A stretch of DNA of 64,000 nucleotides from assembly GCA_030710605.1 (NCBI GenBank), contig CP092879.1, forward strand, positions 21,181,706-21,245,705, written 5' to 3'. The notes below the pieces were generated by a model. That model was given only the letters and a program-made list of their open reading frames with translations. It searched no databases and was not told where the DNA came from. The position numbers and the translations under genes were made by a program. Below, piece by piece: positions 11,448 to 23,347 of the stretch (position 1 is the first letter of the stretch; each line of letters begins with the position of its first letter). Origin of the DNA: Cordylochernes scorpioides. Lineage: Eukaryota > Arthropoda > Arachnida > Pseudoscorpiones > Chernetidae.

Positions 11448-12999
11448 GTGTTACATCAATGACACATATATGTATATCATATAAGATATTAACATAATAA
11501 CTTATTCTAAATAAGATTTTTAAGTAAACTTTCAAAAATACAAAATGTAATAAGAATATCCATTGTCCGTTATACCAGTCAAGTGGTTTTCTGAATAAGA
11601 CGAAACAAAGTTGTCATTTAAAGCTGCGTTTCTCAACCTTTTCTTTTGGATCAGTATAATTTGTGAAAACAATTTGATAAATTGGTCTTTAAAATATTTT
11701 ACCAATGTTTAAAGAGAATAAATACTATATAAAAAATTAGAATTCTTAAAATTGAGATATTAATATAATGATATCGCACAAAAATCATAATATTCTTAAT
11801 GCAGATAGTTAAAAAATTTCGAGATTAGATCAAAATATTTCAATGACAGTTGCTGGTTTGCTGGAAGAACTTGAAGATCGCTGATCAAGTTTATCTTTGT
11901 CAGGGTTTACATCATACTGTCCCTCTCACATCAGGGGATTGGTGTCTTGAAGTAATCCGTTTACAAAAAAATAAAAAAATCTTTATAAACCATTTATTCC
12001 CGGTTATTCGGGGAGATGATCGTAGGCTGTCCCTACTTTAGTCGTAATCCAATCATAGACTTCGCTTGGTAATCTGAATCTCTGTCCTCCAGGATATCTA
12101 CGTCGTCTGTACTCTCCACTTGACTGCATCCTCCCTCATCAATGGTGTCCAAAATTATGTACTTTCAGATAATGTTGTTGCTTCATATCGTTCGAAATAC
12201 AACTTCTGAAATTTTATATAAAAATGTAAAACATAGAATATTATTTTCATGCAAATTTTAAATCGAATGTTAAAAAAAAAATCTTTAAAAAAATGTAATT
12301 TATTCTATAGTTATTTAGTCTCTAAAAAATATTATTAGGTCTATCAAATGTATTCGAATTCTATTTTATTCTAATTTGGCAAGCTTTTCCATGAAATAAA
12401 ATTGTATTTATTATATGAAACTAGAAACATTTTGGATTTTTCTGGGTGAAAGAAATATATAGAGTGAGCATATATAGATTCTACTTCAATGGCTATGAAA
12501 TGTCTCAAAACATTTTAATGAATATTATATCTAATTTATGAAATGTTGTGATAAAGTAATACAATATTCCCTGATATACATTTTACTTTTATATTTGTAA
12601 AATTTAAATATTTAGGACTTAGAGGAATCATATGGGATAAGAAGTATCTATACGGGTCTCAAATCATTTTTACATAGCTTAATCAATATAAATTCTCTAA
12701 AGATATTAGGCCCAATACAATATAAGTATGCTGGATCATATTGGTGAAATACTGTAAGGGTTCATCAGTAATAGAGCCCCAGAACCTCCTAATTTATATT
12801 CGCAGTAAGAAAAGGAGAATTTCGTTTTATTGAAAGGAATTAATTATCTCTAAATAAATTAATTGCTTATATTGTCGCAATTGAATAATTAGAGGTACAC
12901 AGAGCTATTTCAGCAGGTTTTATTATTATTAAATTAAGGCTCGAAAATTGAGAGAAAGAAAATGGAGGAAATATATATAGGTTAAAATAGTAAACAAGG
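11448..12999. other. AT-rich region, nothing coding recognised
   Basis: The ORF at 11,850-12,041 lacks splice signals, a family match or a good start context and is not considered a gene. About 12,745-12,800 is a weak, diverged copy of the hammerhead-like repeat family on this strand ('gttcatcagtaatagagcccc', 'cgcagtaag'). Confidence 0.5.
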
Positions 13000-13095
13000 C
13001 GAGAGGAGAATCAGTCTCGTGGCCACGCGGCCCCGCAAGGGTTACCTCCACCGGCAGTGACGTCAGCTCCAAGGTTGCCGAGCCAGCAATTTCAC
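13000..13095. promoter_or_regulatory. GC-rich islet with a palindromic CRE-type site
   Basis: A sharply bounded GC-rich segment in very AT-rich surroundings. It contains the perfect palindrome TGACGTCA at 13,058-13,065, the full CRE/ATF-type site. No coding frame was seen. It could be a promoter remnant or part of an unrecognised repeat. The function is inferred only from the motif. Confidence 0.35.
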
Positions 13096-13124
13096 TCTAA
13101 ACAAATTTCGCGACAATATAATAA

Positions 13125-13361
13125 CTAGCCGAATGACCCGGGCAACGCCCGTGTTTTACCCGATTGAATGTTTTGATTCAAATACTATTTGTTACAATTA
13201 TAAATTGTGGTCATGTGGCCTAGTGGTCATGGCATCTACCCGTTAAGCGGAAGGTCGTGGGTTCGATTCCCATCCCTTGACACTTTTTTTATTTTATCCA
13301 TTCTGACCAAAATCTATCCGTGAACTTCACACAGACAGAATAAGGCAATTATATAAGTAGA
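13125..13361 (-). mobile_element. Short non-autonomous Helitron carrying a tRNA-like gene
   Basis: On the minus strand it begins A|TCTACTTATATAATTGCC and ends CGGCTAG|T, so it sits between A and T as Helitrons do. The 5-bp hairpin CGGGC-GTT-GCCCG lies about 10 bases before the CTAG end, another Helitron hallmark. The 5' end matches those at 63,756 and 63,931, and the 3' end matches that at 2,462. It is 237 bp long and encodes no protein. A tRNA-like sequence lies between the ends in antisense. Confidence 0.88.
13211..13281 (+). tRNA. tRNA-like gene inside the Helitron (anticodon uncertain, GTT by alignment)
   Basis: A cloverleaf can be drawn. The acceptor TCATGTG pairs with CCCTTGA with two mismatches. 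The D arm is like that of tRNA-Glu ('CTAGTGGTCATGG'). The anticodon arm is TCTAC/GCGGA around the loop CCGTTAA. The T arm GTGGG-TTCGATT-CCCAT is intact. A run of T at 13,284-13,290 could stop RNA polymerase III. With this alignment the anticodon is GTT (13,242-13,244, Asn), but the base before it is C instead of the invariant U, so identity and function are doubtful. A decayed or tRNA-derived sequence is the safest reading. Confidence 0.6.
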
Positions 13362-16056
13362 TAAAAATTGGATTAAATAATCAATGATATAAATTTAAGT
13401 GCAATATTAAGTACATTGATGTTTTTTCCAAACAAATTTCATCTCTTGTTCGAAAAATCAATTTATTTAATTGAAGGAGTGATAAAGAGTGGAAAATGTG
13501 TTTTAATTAAAAAATTAATATTAATATAAAGATGAAGCAGAAAAATCTCTTCGGTGCCTACCTCAGCCAATCCGAAATAAATCGTTATTAGGGCCATTTC
13601 TAATTAAACTGATTTGATTATTGATTTTCACCCAGATGGCTAAATTAGTTTGGATTATTTAGAAATTTGGGATTCTACATTTTTTTAGGGAATTTGTGTC
13701 CGAACTTACAGATTTCCTGTATCTAAAATACCTATACGATATATTTAACATTTGAATCTGAAATTTAAAAATCACTAGATTAATTGACCTAGTTTCACCC
13801 GTTATGATACCCGTTTAATATTCACCCATTTTTGGAAAAACGGAATCTACCTATAATTAACTGTTTATATTTATGAGAGAAATATCGGGAATAAATTAAT
13901 CAATATATTTAGAAAAACTTCATCAACTTTTACCCATGGGTATATACATATATATATATTTAATAAAGAAGTAATAATAAATAAAAGGGTTAGGTGTTGA
14001 TATTAAAAAATAATGAAAGTATATCCTGATCATGGCGCTCTGCCATCTAAAAAGCACATGTGCTTCTAGTCAGGATATGCTTTCATTATTTCAATGTAAT
14101 TTTTAATTATGATCTTTTCGGCTAAGTCTTGAGATATAAAAATCAATAAGAGATCCAGATATATTAAAATATTTTCAATAAACCCTGCGGCTTTGGCAAA
14201 TAATTTCTTTGAAGTTCTTGGAAATTTTCAATTCTCTATCTGTAGGCATCTTGTTGAAACAAGTCAGAGTGTAAATCTAGACGACCCAAAACCAAACTAT
14301 TGGTAAATGATCAAAGGATCATTCTGATCCGTGTAGGAGCATCCTTAAACAGTACTTCTGGGTATTCAATCTTGTTCTAAAGGCAATGAAAGCATCCTTG
14401 TTGACTCTTATCTTTGAAAAACAAACTACTCAGTCAGAACCTCAAGAGCGAAAATTTCATTTTGATTTTCATAGCTATATCATAGATTAAAAATCTTACA
14501 AATTTTTGAAATTAGATTCTATAATTTTTTTTTTTTATTTTTACTCTCCAGATGATTTGTTTTCAAATATTTCTTACCTATTGGAATTCGCTATTAAAGA
14601 GTTTGTAAAAATAATTAAATATATTTTATTATTTTTGACCACAAATGGTGTTTATATAAGGTAGACTGTTAGGAACCAATTCTTTCCTAGTCTACAATCG
14701 ACCAGAGTAAACACCAACACCTCCAAGAAAATTAACACCTTTAATTTTCTTTCATAACTAACTAATTTACATCATTTAAAACCAATTATATACATGTAAA
14801 ATCGTCCGGTCATCTGGTCAAAATATAAATAAATTAATCTATGAAAAAACAACTTATAAAAATCCTAACATAGACTATTGTTAGTATAATACAAAGTCGG
14901 TGGACGAGCGGGTAACACCCTCGATTCCCGACAGTCATGAACCGGGATTGAATCCCGCGTTAACATTTTGTTTAATATGTGAATAACCTTCACATATTAT
15001 TCACTGTTTCAATTATCATAAACTAGGTTGCTCTTGTTGAGCGGTACCTAATAAAGTGATTTTGAACCGGATAAATTTTAATATTGATTTGTTAATATTT
15101 GAATCTTGTTATGTTAAAAATTAAAGTACAACTATATTTACACTCATATGATATTCATAATACTAAGGTATGAATCAAAGTTTTAGAATTATAATAGCGA
15201 ATCAACAATGATAATTGATTTTTATATTTAGAAATGAATGAAAAAATCAAAATAAAACATAATTTAATATATATTTTATATATATTTTAATTTATTTATA
15301 TATTTATTACCAGTTGCAAACAAGACACGCTATATCCGATCTGGATAATTGCGCGTGAAACTATTTACAATAATTCATATTGTAGCAGAGTAGATAACAG
15401 AATTGTCAAAATAAAATAAACAACAAAGAAAAAGAACATTAAATAAACATATCCATTAAACAAATAGGCAATAACATAAGCAGATAGAAGAAACCGCAAG
15501 GTAGTTATTTACAGTATGTTGAGCAATGATGGAAGTTGATTTAATGAAGTTATATATTATTTTATTAAATGTGTGTTTTATGAAATAAATTTATTATTTA
15601 GAATTCTGACATCGGCAGAATATATTTGGTTTCCTAGGTCTCTCGGCTTCAATATGCCGGATTTCGGTGAACCTTTGATTCGGAAGAGTCAAAAAGTGCA
15701 ATCTACAAAATTTCAAAGTTTTTAAAGAATATTTTTTTTTTTTGCCAACAATAAATAGTACTCGCATAAATAATATTTACGTATGGAAATATATAAAGAG
15801 CCTCAGCTTCACATCCAAAGAGCCGCATGTGGCTCGCGAGCCGTAGTTTACCGACTCCTGATATAGGCTCCTGGCAGAGTTAGGACAATTATACTTTGTC
15901 AGATCCGTTTAAACAACCGACGTTTTTGAATGAACCCGATGGACTTAGTTCTACTGAAGAAGATGAACACTTCTTCTTAAGACAACCTAAACATTAATGT
16001 GAAAAAATAGTACAAATGTGATATTGTACTGCGATAAGGTGCATAAATTATGAAAA
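13362..16056. other. AT-rich region with small repeat and tRNA-like pieces
   Basis: No protein gene was seen. About 14,022-14,082 is a short hairpin ('atcctgatcatggcgc' ... 'agtcaggat') formed by the ends of a MITE family seen again near 31,310 and 32,310. About 14,896-14,962 resembles a decayed type-II tRNA (D-arm-like GACGAGCGGGTAAC, T-arm-like CGGGATTGAATCCCG), but no convincing anticodon arm forms. Confidence 0.45.
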
Positions 16057-16378
16057 AGGCATCTCCTTATCGTGAAACTGAAAGTTGCTGATGGCTTGTG
16101 CCATCTATCGGAATCAATATAAACTATTCTCGTTGATTTTCAATTATTCCAGAATTGTCCAAATACCCAATTTTGATTAATCAAGAAAAGCTAACCACGT
16201 ACGCGTTTCGGGCTGTTGGTTCATCAGCGTGGTGCAAGCTGTACCTCAACGACCAAAAAACAGGTCATGCAGGCATCCTGAAAAATCATCAAACGGGAAG
16301 TTAATATCAGAATGGCGTGATTAATAGATGGCGCAAGCCATCAGCAGCTTTCAGTTGCACGATATAAGGAGATGCCTA
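16057..16378. mobile_element. MITE with about 45-bp terminal inverted repeats
   Basis: The left end 'ggcatctccttatcgtgaaa', continuing 'ctgaaagttgctgatggc', is matched in inverse by the right end up to 16,378. The inside carries the family core ('aatcaagaaaagctaacca', 'tgtacctcaacgaccaaaa'). Related fragments lie at 8,522, 9,527, 10,930, 24,530 and 31,308. No protein is encoded. Confidence 0.8.
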
Positions 16379-16509
16379 ATCATTAGTATCTAACGGCGTC
16401 TATTATTATACGTTTCTATATACTCCTGTAGAAGAACAGAGAGATTCCCGAAAGGTTGAGATTACATTAATAAATATAACAATAAAACTCATTTCTAGAG
16501 ACCTATTGT

Positions 16510-16715
16510 ATTATTTAAAATTCGAAACTAGTATAGACGCGTATGATTCTTTTAAAAATGAAACAATTTCTACTGCCCTTACTGCAATTGAAAAATTAAT
16601 GGGAGTGCCTAGCTCTTCGGTGGTGAACCCTCCCAGCGATTTAACCAGTTTAAAAGAATCATACGCGCCTATAATAATTTCGAATTTTGATAACAGATGG
16701 CGCGCTAATGCATCA
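16510..16715. mobile_element. MITE of the abundant hammerhead-like repeat family
   Basis: The ends 'aattcgaaactagtatagac' and its inverse 'ctataataatttcgaatt' form inverted repeats of about 35 bp. The inside holds 'ctactgcccttactgcaa' and the conserved core with GGTGAACCCTCCCAGCG. The tail 'agatggcgcgctaatgcatc' is shared by several copies. The ORF at 16,506-16,718 is a translation of this repeat. Confidence 0.8.
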
Positions 16716-17225
16716 TAATATATTGTATTAGTTAATTAGAGTATATTGGAAATATTTATATTATTTTATATTTTGTCTTTATACTATATCTTCATTGTGT
16801 GAGGTCTGAGTAAAATTTGAGAGGTTATCAGAAATGTGAAAATTAGGCATTTCTATTTTCAGCTATATTTATATTTCAGAATAAAGTTCAGGTTTCGTCT
16901 TTATTCCCTATGAAAATAGAGTGTTTGGATATTTCTGACCTTTTTCCAATCCCACGACAAAATATTCTATTTCACATTATCTGAATTGAGGTAAAAAATT
17001 GGAGGTGTTATTTTCTGTTCCAAAAATATTCTTCTATTGTCATTTTGAATATTCTAACATTTTCAACAAATATATTTTAAAGTATTTTCAATGTTTTTAT
17101 ATAGTAGAATATTCGTTCAAATATTTCTAATTTTTAATTGATTTATGTTGAAATGACAATTGTCTCTGATTTTTAAATATGGTAAAAATAAAATAATTGT
17201 TATTGACATTGTTATTTCTATTATA

Positions 17226-17403
17226 CAGTTAAACCTGTCTATAGCGTCCCCTCTTGGGACTCACCAAAATAGGGTGCTATAGAGAGGTGGTGCTATAGAC
17301 AGGCTGCTTAATATTGAAATAAATCGCATCGTACTATTTAAAATCGGGCGCTATAGAGAAGAAGGCGCTATTTAGAGGGGGGCGCTATAGACAGGTTTAA
17401 CTG
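17226..17403. mobile_element. Pogo/Tc1-type MITE
   Basis: TA target duplication on both sides (17,224-17,225 and 17,404-17,405). The terminal inverted repeats read CAGTTAAACCTGTCTATAGC and its complement. Internal subrepeats of 'ggcgctatagaga' are present. The CAGT ends and TA duplication are typical of the pogo/Tigger group. Confidence 0.9.
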
Positions 17404-18077
17404 TATATAAAAATATGTCTTAGTTAGTTAGTGTTGTTATGCTATCTTACCTTTTAGTATAAGGATGGTTACCGTTCAATAAAATCCTCCGGTGATCTGT
17501 TCCTTCTACTATCTTCCTCTCTTTCAAAAGATATGTTGAGATATAATACAATATAATGCTGCTTATGATTGTAGAACGACGTATGACAACTTTTACCGCA
17601 AATGTTTCTTTTGAACGAAAAAATCGTAATTCATTTTAAGGAGAAATAACGACTATTTCTACCTTTAGGGATGTTAAGATATATCACAATATAATTAATA
17701 ATTGTCCATAGATCATCTAAAATACCCATTCCAAGAGTCTAGCATCAGTATAGCTATAAGAGGAAGATCGAAAAAATTCAAAATAACAGCGTTATGGTAG
17801 ATAAAACTGGCGAAACCGCTGAGAGGGTTCACCACTAATGAGCCAGGCCCTCCCATTAATTTTTCCATTGCAGTAAGGGCATTAGAAATTATTTAATTTC
17901 AAAAAGAATCATATGCGTCTAAAATAGTTTAGAATTTTCATAATTAATGATGTTTTCTAATTATATTATAGTCTTCAATAATATTTTTAAAAGCTATCTT
18001 TGTTTTATACCAAACATTTCATCATAAATAGTATTCATGTATAGTATTCTATTTAATATTATTCAATTATAAATATA
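17404..18077. other. AT-rich stretch with a copy of the hammerhead-like repeat
   Basis: About 17,730-17,945 is a copy of the repeat family in plus orientation, with CTGGCGAAACCGC at 17,809-17,821 and the box changed to CTAATGAG. Nothing else was recognised. Confidence 0.55.
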
Positions 18078-18188
18078 CAGTGTGATGTGCAACGCTTCAA
18101 ATATATTATTTCAAAATATATACATATATGATACCATTTTAGCTCATTATTTTCTCACAAATAAAACATTTTTTCCTACTATAAAATA

Positions 18189-18392
18189 CACTCATGAACA
18201 GAACCTAAGGAAGTTGTACATTTTAGCATGTATATCGGGATTCAGACAATACCTCTGAAAGATATTTGATACACAGTGATCTTTATTGAAGACACGATAA
18301 CCAAGTGTAAAAAGAATTGCCACTATCTCTTAAAAAAAAAAAAAACACTCGACATTAGAGACTTCCACTTTTTTACGTTCAGTCCATGAGTG
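18189..18392. mobile_element. CACTCATG-type MITE
   Basis: The ends CACTCATGAACAGAACCTAAGG and the inverse near 18,370-18,392 form terminal inverted repeats next to TA. The same insertion is at 63,451-63,644 in copy B, so it predates the duplication. Relatives lie at 43,546-43,751, 31,130-31,260 and inside 1-2,210. Confidence 0.8.
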
Positions 18393-19369
18393 TTTATTGG
18401 AATGGCCTGACTCATCTGTGGTGAATCCTTCCTGCGGTTTCGCCAAATAGATTTACCAAACCACTATTGATATGGCATACATGCATTTGATATCATATGG
18501 ACTCATCTTTTATTGACGGCACAGGAAATGAATTCTTGGTTAAGTAGTTCAATGAATCTATTTACATAAGCTTTGAAGACATTAGAATAATCTAGCAGGG
18601 GGAGAAAAAAAAATGAAAATGGTGCGTTTGAGAATAAAATGAATAAATAATGAAGGGTATATAACACAGACGTCAATTAAAATATTTAGCGTAAAATACA
18701 CTCAAGGTTTTATCTCTCTAATATGTTTATTTTGGAATGATGATAATTATAGAAGAGATAAATCTTTATTAAATATCGATATAGGGTTTTTTAGTTCTTT
18801 CAAAATTTATATTCGTCATTATGAGGATGCAGTCACGTAGGTAAACATAGCATTTCATTATTTACACTGAGTGTAAAGGAAAAACTAAACCCGCTGATGT
18901 TGCAATGACTTAATCACCGTCGAGTCTACACAAATAATTAATGGCTAACGTGTTTAAGAAGCTAATGGCGTCTATTCTTGTATAGTGCCGGATGTTTGAT
19001 TCAATCTTTGGAATCTCTGGGGGAGGATTGGTCTGAAACTGCTCAGTTACTATACCTTCCATTCCCATGTATTCTCAATGGAATAATAGTAATAGAATAC
19101 ATATAGATACTTTGATTTTATCTTCAAATGGTTCTCTTCTTGTTAAGAATTCATTTACATGGCTAGTAGATCTGTATAATTACAGAAATTCGCTTTCAAT
19201 AAAAAATCGATTTCATTATAACGTTTTTATTTATTTATAGAAGGTATGCGGTTAAGAAATAGACATAAGCTATTATGATATTCAAAATATTAGCTTATAA
19301 AATAGTTTTTCATTGGCATGGTGTCTGTAAAGAGTATTATTGAGATTAATAAATATACAGTGTCTATGA

Positions 19370-20052
19370 AAATTCGAAGCTATTATAGACGCGTATGATT
19401 CTTCTGAAAATTGAACAATTTATAATGCCTTTACTGCAATGGATAAATTAATGGGAGGGTCTGGCTCATCAGTGGTGAACCCTCGCAGCAGTTTCGTCAG
19501 TTTTATTTACCATACCTTTGTTAATTTGCATTTTTAGATCTTCCTTTTATAGTGATACTGATGCTAGACTCTAGGAATAGGTATTTTAGATGAACTGTGG
19601 ACATAAGATTTGAGCGCAGTAGAATTACATACAATTATAAATATATAATATGCTTCGAGCAATCGCTTTTCTGTAAACATGCATCATAATATAATTGTTA
19701 TAATAAAAGATCCAATTTGATGATTGCGGAAAAGCGATTTCTCGAAACATATTATATATTTATAATTGTATGTAATATTTCACTGTCCTCAAAGCTTATA
19801 TCTATAGTTAATCTAAAATAGCCATTCCAAGAGTCTAGCATCAGTATCACTATAAAAGGAAAATCGAAAAATGTAATATAACAGCGGTAGGGTAGATTAA
19901 ATTAACGAAACCCCTGGGAGGGTTCACCACTGATGAGCAAAGCCCTCCCATTTATTTTTCCATTGCAGTAAGGGCAGTAGAATTTTTTTTTTTTTTCAAA
20001 ATAATCATATGCATCTATAATAGTTTCGAATTTTAATAACAGATGGCGTGCT
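19370..20052. repeat. Large imperfect palindrome made of two inverted repeat-family copies
   Basis: The arms begin 'aaaattcgaagctattatag' on the left and end in its inverse near 20,040. Each carries the conserved core once (about 19,455 in minus sense, 19,915 in plus sense). The centre, about 19,640-19,775, has further inverted text ('cttcgagcaatcgcttttct' / 'aaaagcgatttctcgaaac'). The equivalent palindrome in copy B is 61,795-62,480. A transcript could form a hairpin of over 300 bp. Confidence 0.8.
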
Positions 20053-20561
20053 AATGCATCATAATACAGTGTCTATATTGGAGGATTTTAAATGTTCGGG
20101 CTATGGAGAAACCTTCAAGGGAAAAGGGTAAGGAACTGGTAGGTCGATATGGGGTAGTAATGCTAGTGAGGTTTGGACCATAGAAATGTCTTAATATCAA
20201 GGGCTTTGGATAGCCAGATGATATGAGTTTGTCTATTACATTTTTTTACTTCTATTGTTGCGAATAATTATAAGGCTAAAACGTGCCATCTCTACATAAG
20301 AAATGGAATAATAAAAGCATGAATGTTTTTAAACATAAAACTAACTTCTACTATCCTTACTGCGATGAAAAATATATTGGGAGGGCTTGGCTCATTAGTG
20401 GTGAATTGTTTCAGCGGTTTCGCCAATTTAATCTACCAGACCGCTTCTTATAGCTATACTACTGTATTGGACGATTCTACTTATATATGCTAAGTTGAAG
20501 GATGGAATCTCAGAAACGGTATACAAGAAAACTATGAGCATAAGTGTTTAAGGCAGTATAA

Positions 20562-20587
20562 TCTATATATATATAAAATTGAATGTC

Positions 20588-20622
<35 letters not shown>

Positions 20623-21386
20623 TCTATGGATTCAAAAACCATACATCCAATCGCCGTGAAAATTTGGGATATTATTAGGCATATCCCCGGAAAGGTTTAC
20701 GAAAAATAATATATTGAATATCTTTAATATCCTTAGAGTTATTTGCAGATTTGTAGCTTTAACTCGCAAGCAGCGCCACCATTGAGACGGAGATAGGCTT
20801 AAGTTTGCTGCTCCTGATGACCTTGGGTCTGCCCCACCCCGTGAGAGAATGGATTCGCCCGGCCGCTGGCCGACAGTCCAAGTACCCACCGACCAATCAG
20901 GGCAGAGTTGGTGACACAGCTATGCCAAGTAGACAAGAAAAAAAGCCTCGCGGGAGCTTGCCCAAGATGACCTCCGGGAACTTCGTCCATCTTCCATAAA
21001 CGACCATGAATTTATTCAACCTTATCGAGTATTTTTCAAGGGACCGGGAAAAAATGTTCACTAGATAAAACGATGATTTTTTTAATGTAGAAAATTAGGA
21101 AAGACAAAATTCAGAATGACACGGCACACAGAGACCGGGAAAAAATGATCACTTTATCAGTTTAAAATTATCAAAATATATCTATTTCTTTTTATAAGTT
21201 TATAGAGAATTGTTTAAGCAAATGTTCGTTAGACAGACCTTTACTCGGGTACCGATTAATATTGATTTTATTCAACTTATCGAGTATTTTTCAAGGGACC
21301 GGGAAAAATTGTTCACTTTATCGAGAGATTCGTTAGACAAACCTTTACTCGGGTAAAACACGGGCGAAGCCGGGTACATCCGCTAG
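20562..21386 (+). mobile_element. Non-autonomous Helitron with exact empty site in copy B
   Basis: It starts TCTATATATATATAAAATTG after A and ends CATCCGCTAG before T. The small hairpin GGC-GAA-GCC lies about 11 bases before CTAG. In copy B the same place (61,279/61,280) reads straight through without it, which fixes both ends. It is 825 bp long. The inside holds a (GT)n run at 20,592-20,620 and a GC-rich segment at about 20,770-20,995 that includes GACCAATCAG, a CCAAT-type site. It also holds repeated pieces of its own 3' region, with 'tttttcaagggaccgggaaa' twice and 'cctttactcgggta' twice. No Rep/helicase coding is present. Confidence 0.93.
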
Positions 21387-21978
21387 TTACATATAAATAT
21401 TTGCATCGAGCTATGCTATTCTGCAAACCATAAGGTCAAGGCTAGTTAGGCAATATTAACTATAAGGCGATACTGTGCCATTTCTTATTGTTGTGGATAT
21501 ATGGATGGATCATTGAGTGTAAATTCGTTTTGCTGATGTAATTAGAGAGAAGAAGAGAGTATTCTATATTAAAGGATTGTAAAAAGTGAATTTAATATCT
21601 TATATCTATATGTTATATCCGAATACATATTTTCATGGATTATATAGAAGTTACCATACTGATATTTGAAAATTCGAAACTATTATAGACGTGTATGATT
21701 CTTTTGAAAATTAAACGATTTCTACTCCCCTTACTGTAATGAAAAAAATAATGGAAGGACCCGGCTCATCAGTGGTGAACCATCACATAAATATAGTGAG
21801 CGACGTACCTATCTAAACTTATCACAGCTGTAGTGCCCATTAATCAATTTGAAAATATTGATTCATGTACTCGTTGTCTGATAGGCATTCGCCGAAAGGT
21901 CCAACTATCTCGATGTCAGATTCATTTTTTCACATAAAGAAGCTCAAAATAAGAAACTAACAGTTACTGGGACCAGAG

Positions 21979-22240
21979 ATGTTGTATAACGATAAATATA
22001 TTCATTACGGTGAAGAACCTTTTTATTGCTTATCAACACAACACAATATATCTCCCTGTGTGACCATTATAAAACAATCCTGAATTAAACCATTTTTATT
22101 CCCCTATTTGCCCACATCCAACCTTCATTTCTCTCGCCGTAGCAATTTACTCCGCTATTATTGTAGCTACAACACTCCAAGGAAAAGAAATCGGTTTTTC
22201 TCTTCATTGGAAAATGGGTGCCGTTGCCATGTTAGTCACC
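21979..22240 (+). pseudogene. Membrane-protein-like gene fragment, copy A (frameshifted)
   Basis: From ATG at 21,979 the frame reads MLYNDKYIHYGEE and stops at 22,081. One frame over, the reading continues, and copy B shows it was one frame. It has a hydrophobic helix LAVAIYSAIIVATTL followed by GFSLHWKMGAVAMLVTLE. The same fragment in copy B (58,586-58,332, minus) keeps the first frame open across the helix but has a stop where this copy has W (TGG to TAG). The protein family is not recognised. A single-helix or multi-helix membrane protein exon is a plausible origin. The two copies broken at different sites suggest the source was intact when duplicated. Confidence 0.5.
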
Positions 22241-22299
22241 TTAGAAACAGATAGAAATGAGTCGAATATTCCAAGGGTCCAGGGAGGGAAAGGGGGATA

Positions 22300-22412
22300 C
22301 CAGGAAGATGTTGTCGGACTTCTTACTCCCAGTATATTTACACACGCGAGATAGAGAACATTGTGAGTGGTGTGATAGAGACGCACCCCGAGAGCTCTTC
22401 AGTGGACACGAC
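22300..22412 (+). mobile_element. 3' end fragment of a LINE, copy A
   Basis: Read in plus, the segment with HTRDREHCEWCDRDAPREL and the tail 'ggacacgacaacaac' resembles the end of the LINE at 38,539-38,893 (HTQDRRHCDCCDRDAW, 'ggacatggcaacaacaac'). It is heavily 5'-truncated. It lies directly after the membrane-protein-like fragment and may have helped disrupt it. Its counterpart in copy B is about 58,155-58,270. Confidence 0.6.
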
Positions 22413-22509
22413 AACAACTTTAAGAAACTCTATGTCGTATCGTTCTAAAGTCTTAACCAAACCAAGAAATTTATATCCGAAATTTAATTGCTCTCTCTCT
22501 CTCTCGTAG

Positions 22510-22690
22510 ATCTATTACCAAAGTCCATAGAGGACTTGCTATTGATGGAAGAATTAATTCCTAGAGAAGATTTAATGGAAGTAAGAGCTCTTAGAGCGAT
22601 TGGATACCTGGTATCATCCGTCTTTGGTTGCCCTGGATGCCTTTGACATGTCAGTATGTCAGTTCGTGCAGACCTATACGAAGAGAACAG
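22510..22690 (+). pseudogene. Exon-like fragment, copy A (frameshifted)
   Basis: It begins after a CT-rich stretch ending in an acceptor-type TCGTAG at 22,504-22,509. It reads LLPKSIEDLLLMEELIPRED and onward. A one-base insertion (CCTGGTATC, against CCTGTATC in copy B) at about 22,610 breaks the frame. In copy B the frame stays open to 57,842. It has no recognised family. It could be a second exon of the same lost gene as 21,979-22,240. Confidence 0.45.
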
Positions 22691-23347
22691 TACACATACA
22701 CTTGATAAGAAAACCTTATCTGTGAAAATATTTTAATATAGTGAAGGTAACTTCTCATAGGCATTTTCTAGAGAATTTGTAGGTCTGAATCTACAGTAAA
22801 ACCTTCATGAGAAGCTGCCAAAAACATGATTAACCATTTTTATTTTATACAAACATTAAGTCTTTTTATTTTATTATATCAGTTAGAGGTTTATAAAGTT
22901 CATCAACCTTAATTTCCTTTTTCCTTTTGTTTTCCAATGTTTCCCTAGCCACAAAAAATCTCCTTTGACAATCAAAATAAAAGTAAATATAAAATAAAGA
23001 AGAATTCACCTTAAATATTTTTCAAAGTTTGTTATTATTTCTTTTCCTCGTACGCGATGATACCAAGGTCTTCTCTTCCAAAAAAAAAAAAAAAACAATT
23101 GGCTCGCCTCAACTTTCAAGCTAACCTTTTAAGGAGTGTGTAATACAGTCGGGTATTATATTATAATAACAATTATATAATAATTAAACAATGAAAGTAA
23201 CTTAATTATTATACGCAATAATTTATAAACAAAATTATAAATATATTGACGAAAATAGAGACATGAATTATAATGCAGCAATAGATTTTTAAATACGGCA
23301 AATAAACCTCAACTCTCAGGCTCCATATTCCGATTTATAAAAAGAAA

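Noticed and set aside
14896..14962. Type-II tRNA-like sequence
   Set aside because: D- and T-arm-like text is present, but no anticodon arm with a U33 can be formed and the acceptor has several weak pairs. Kept only as a remark.
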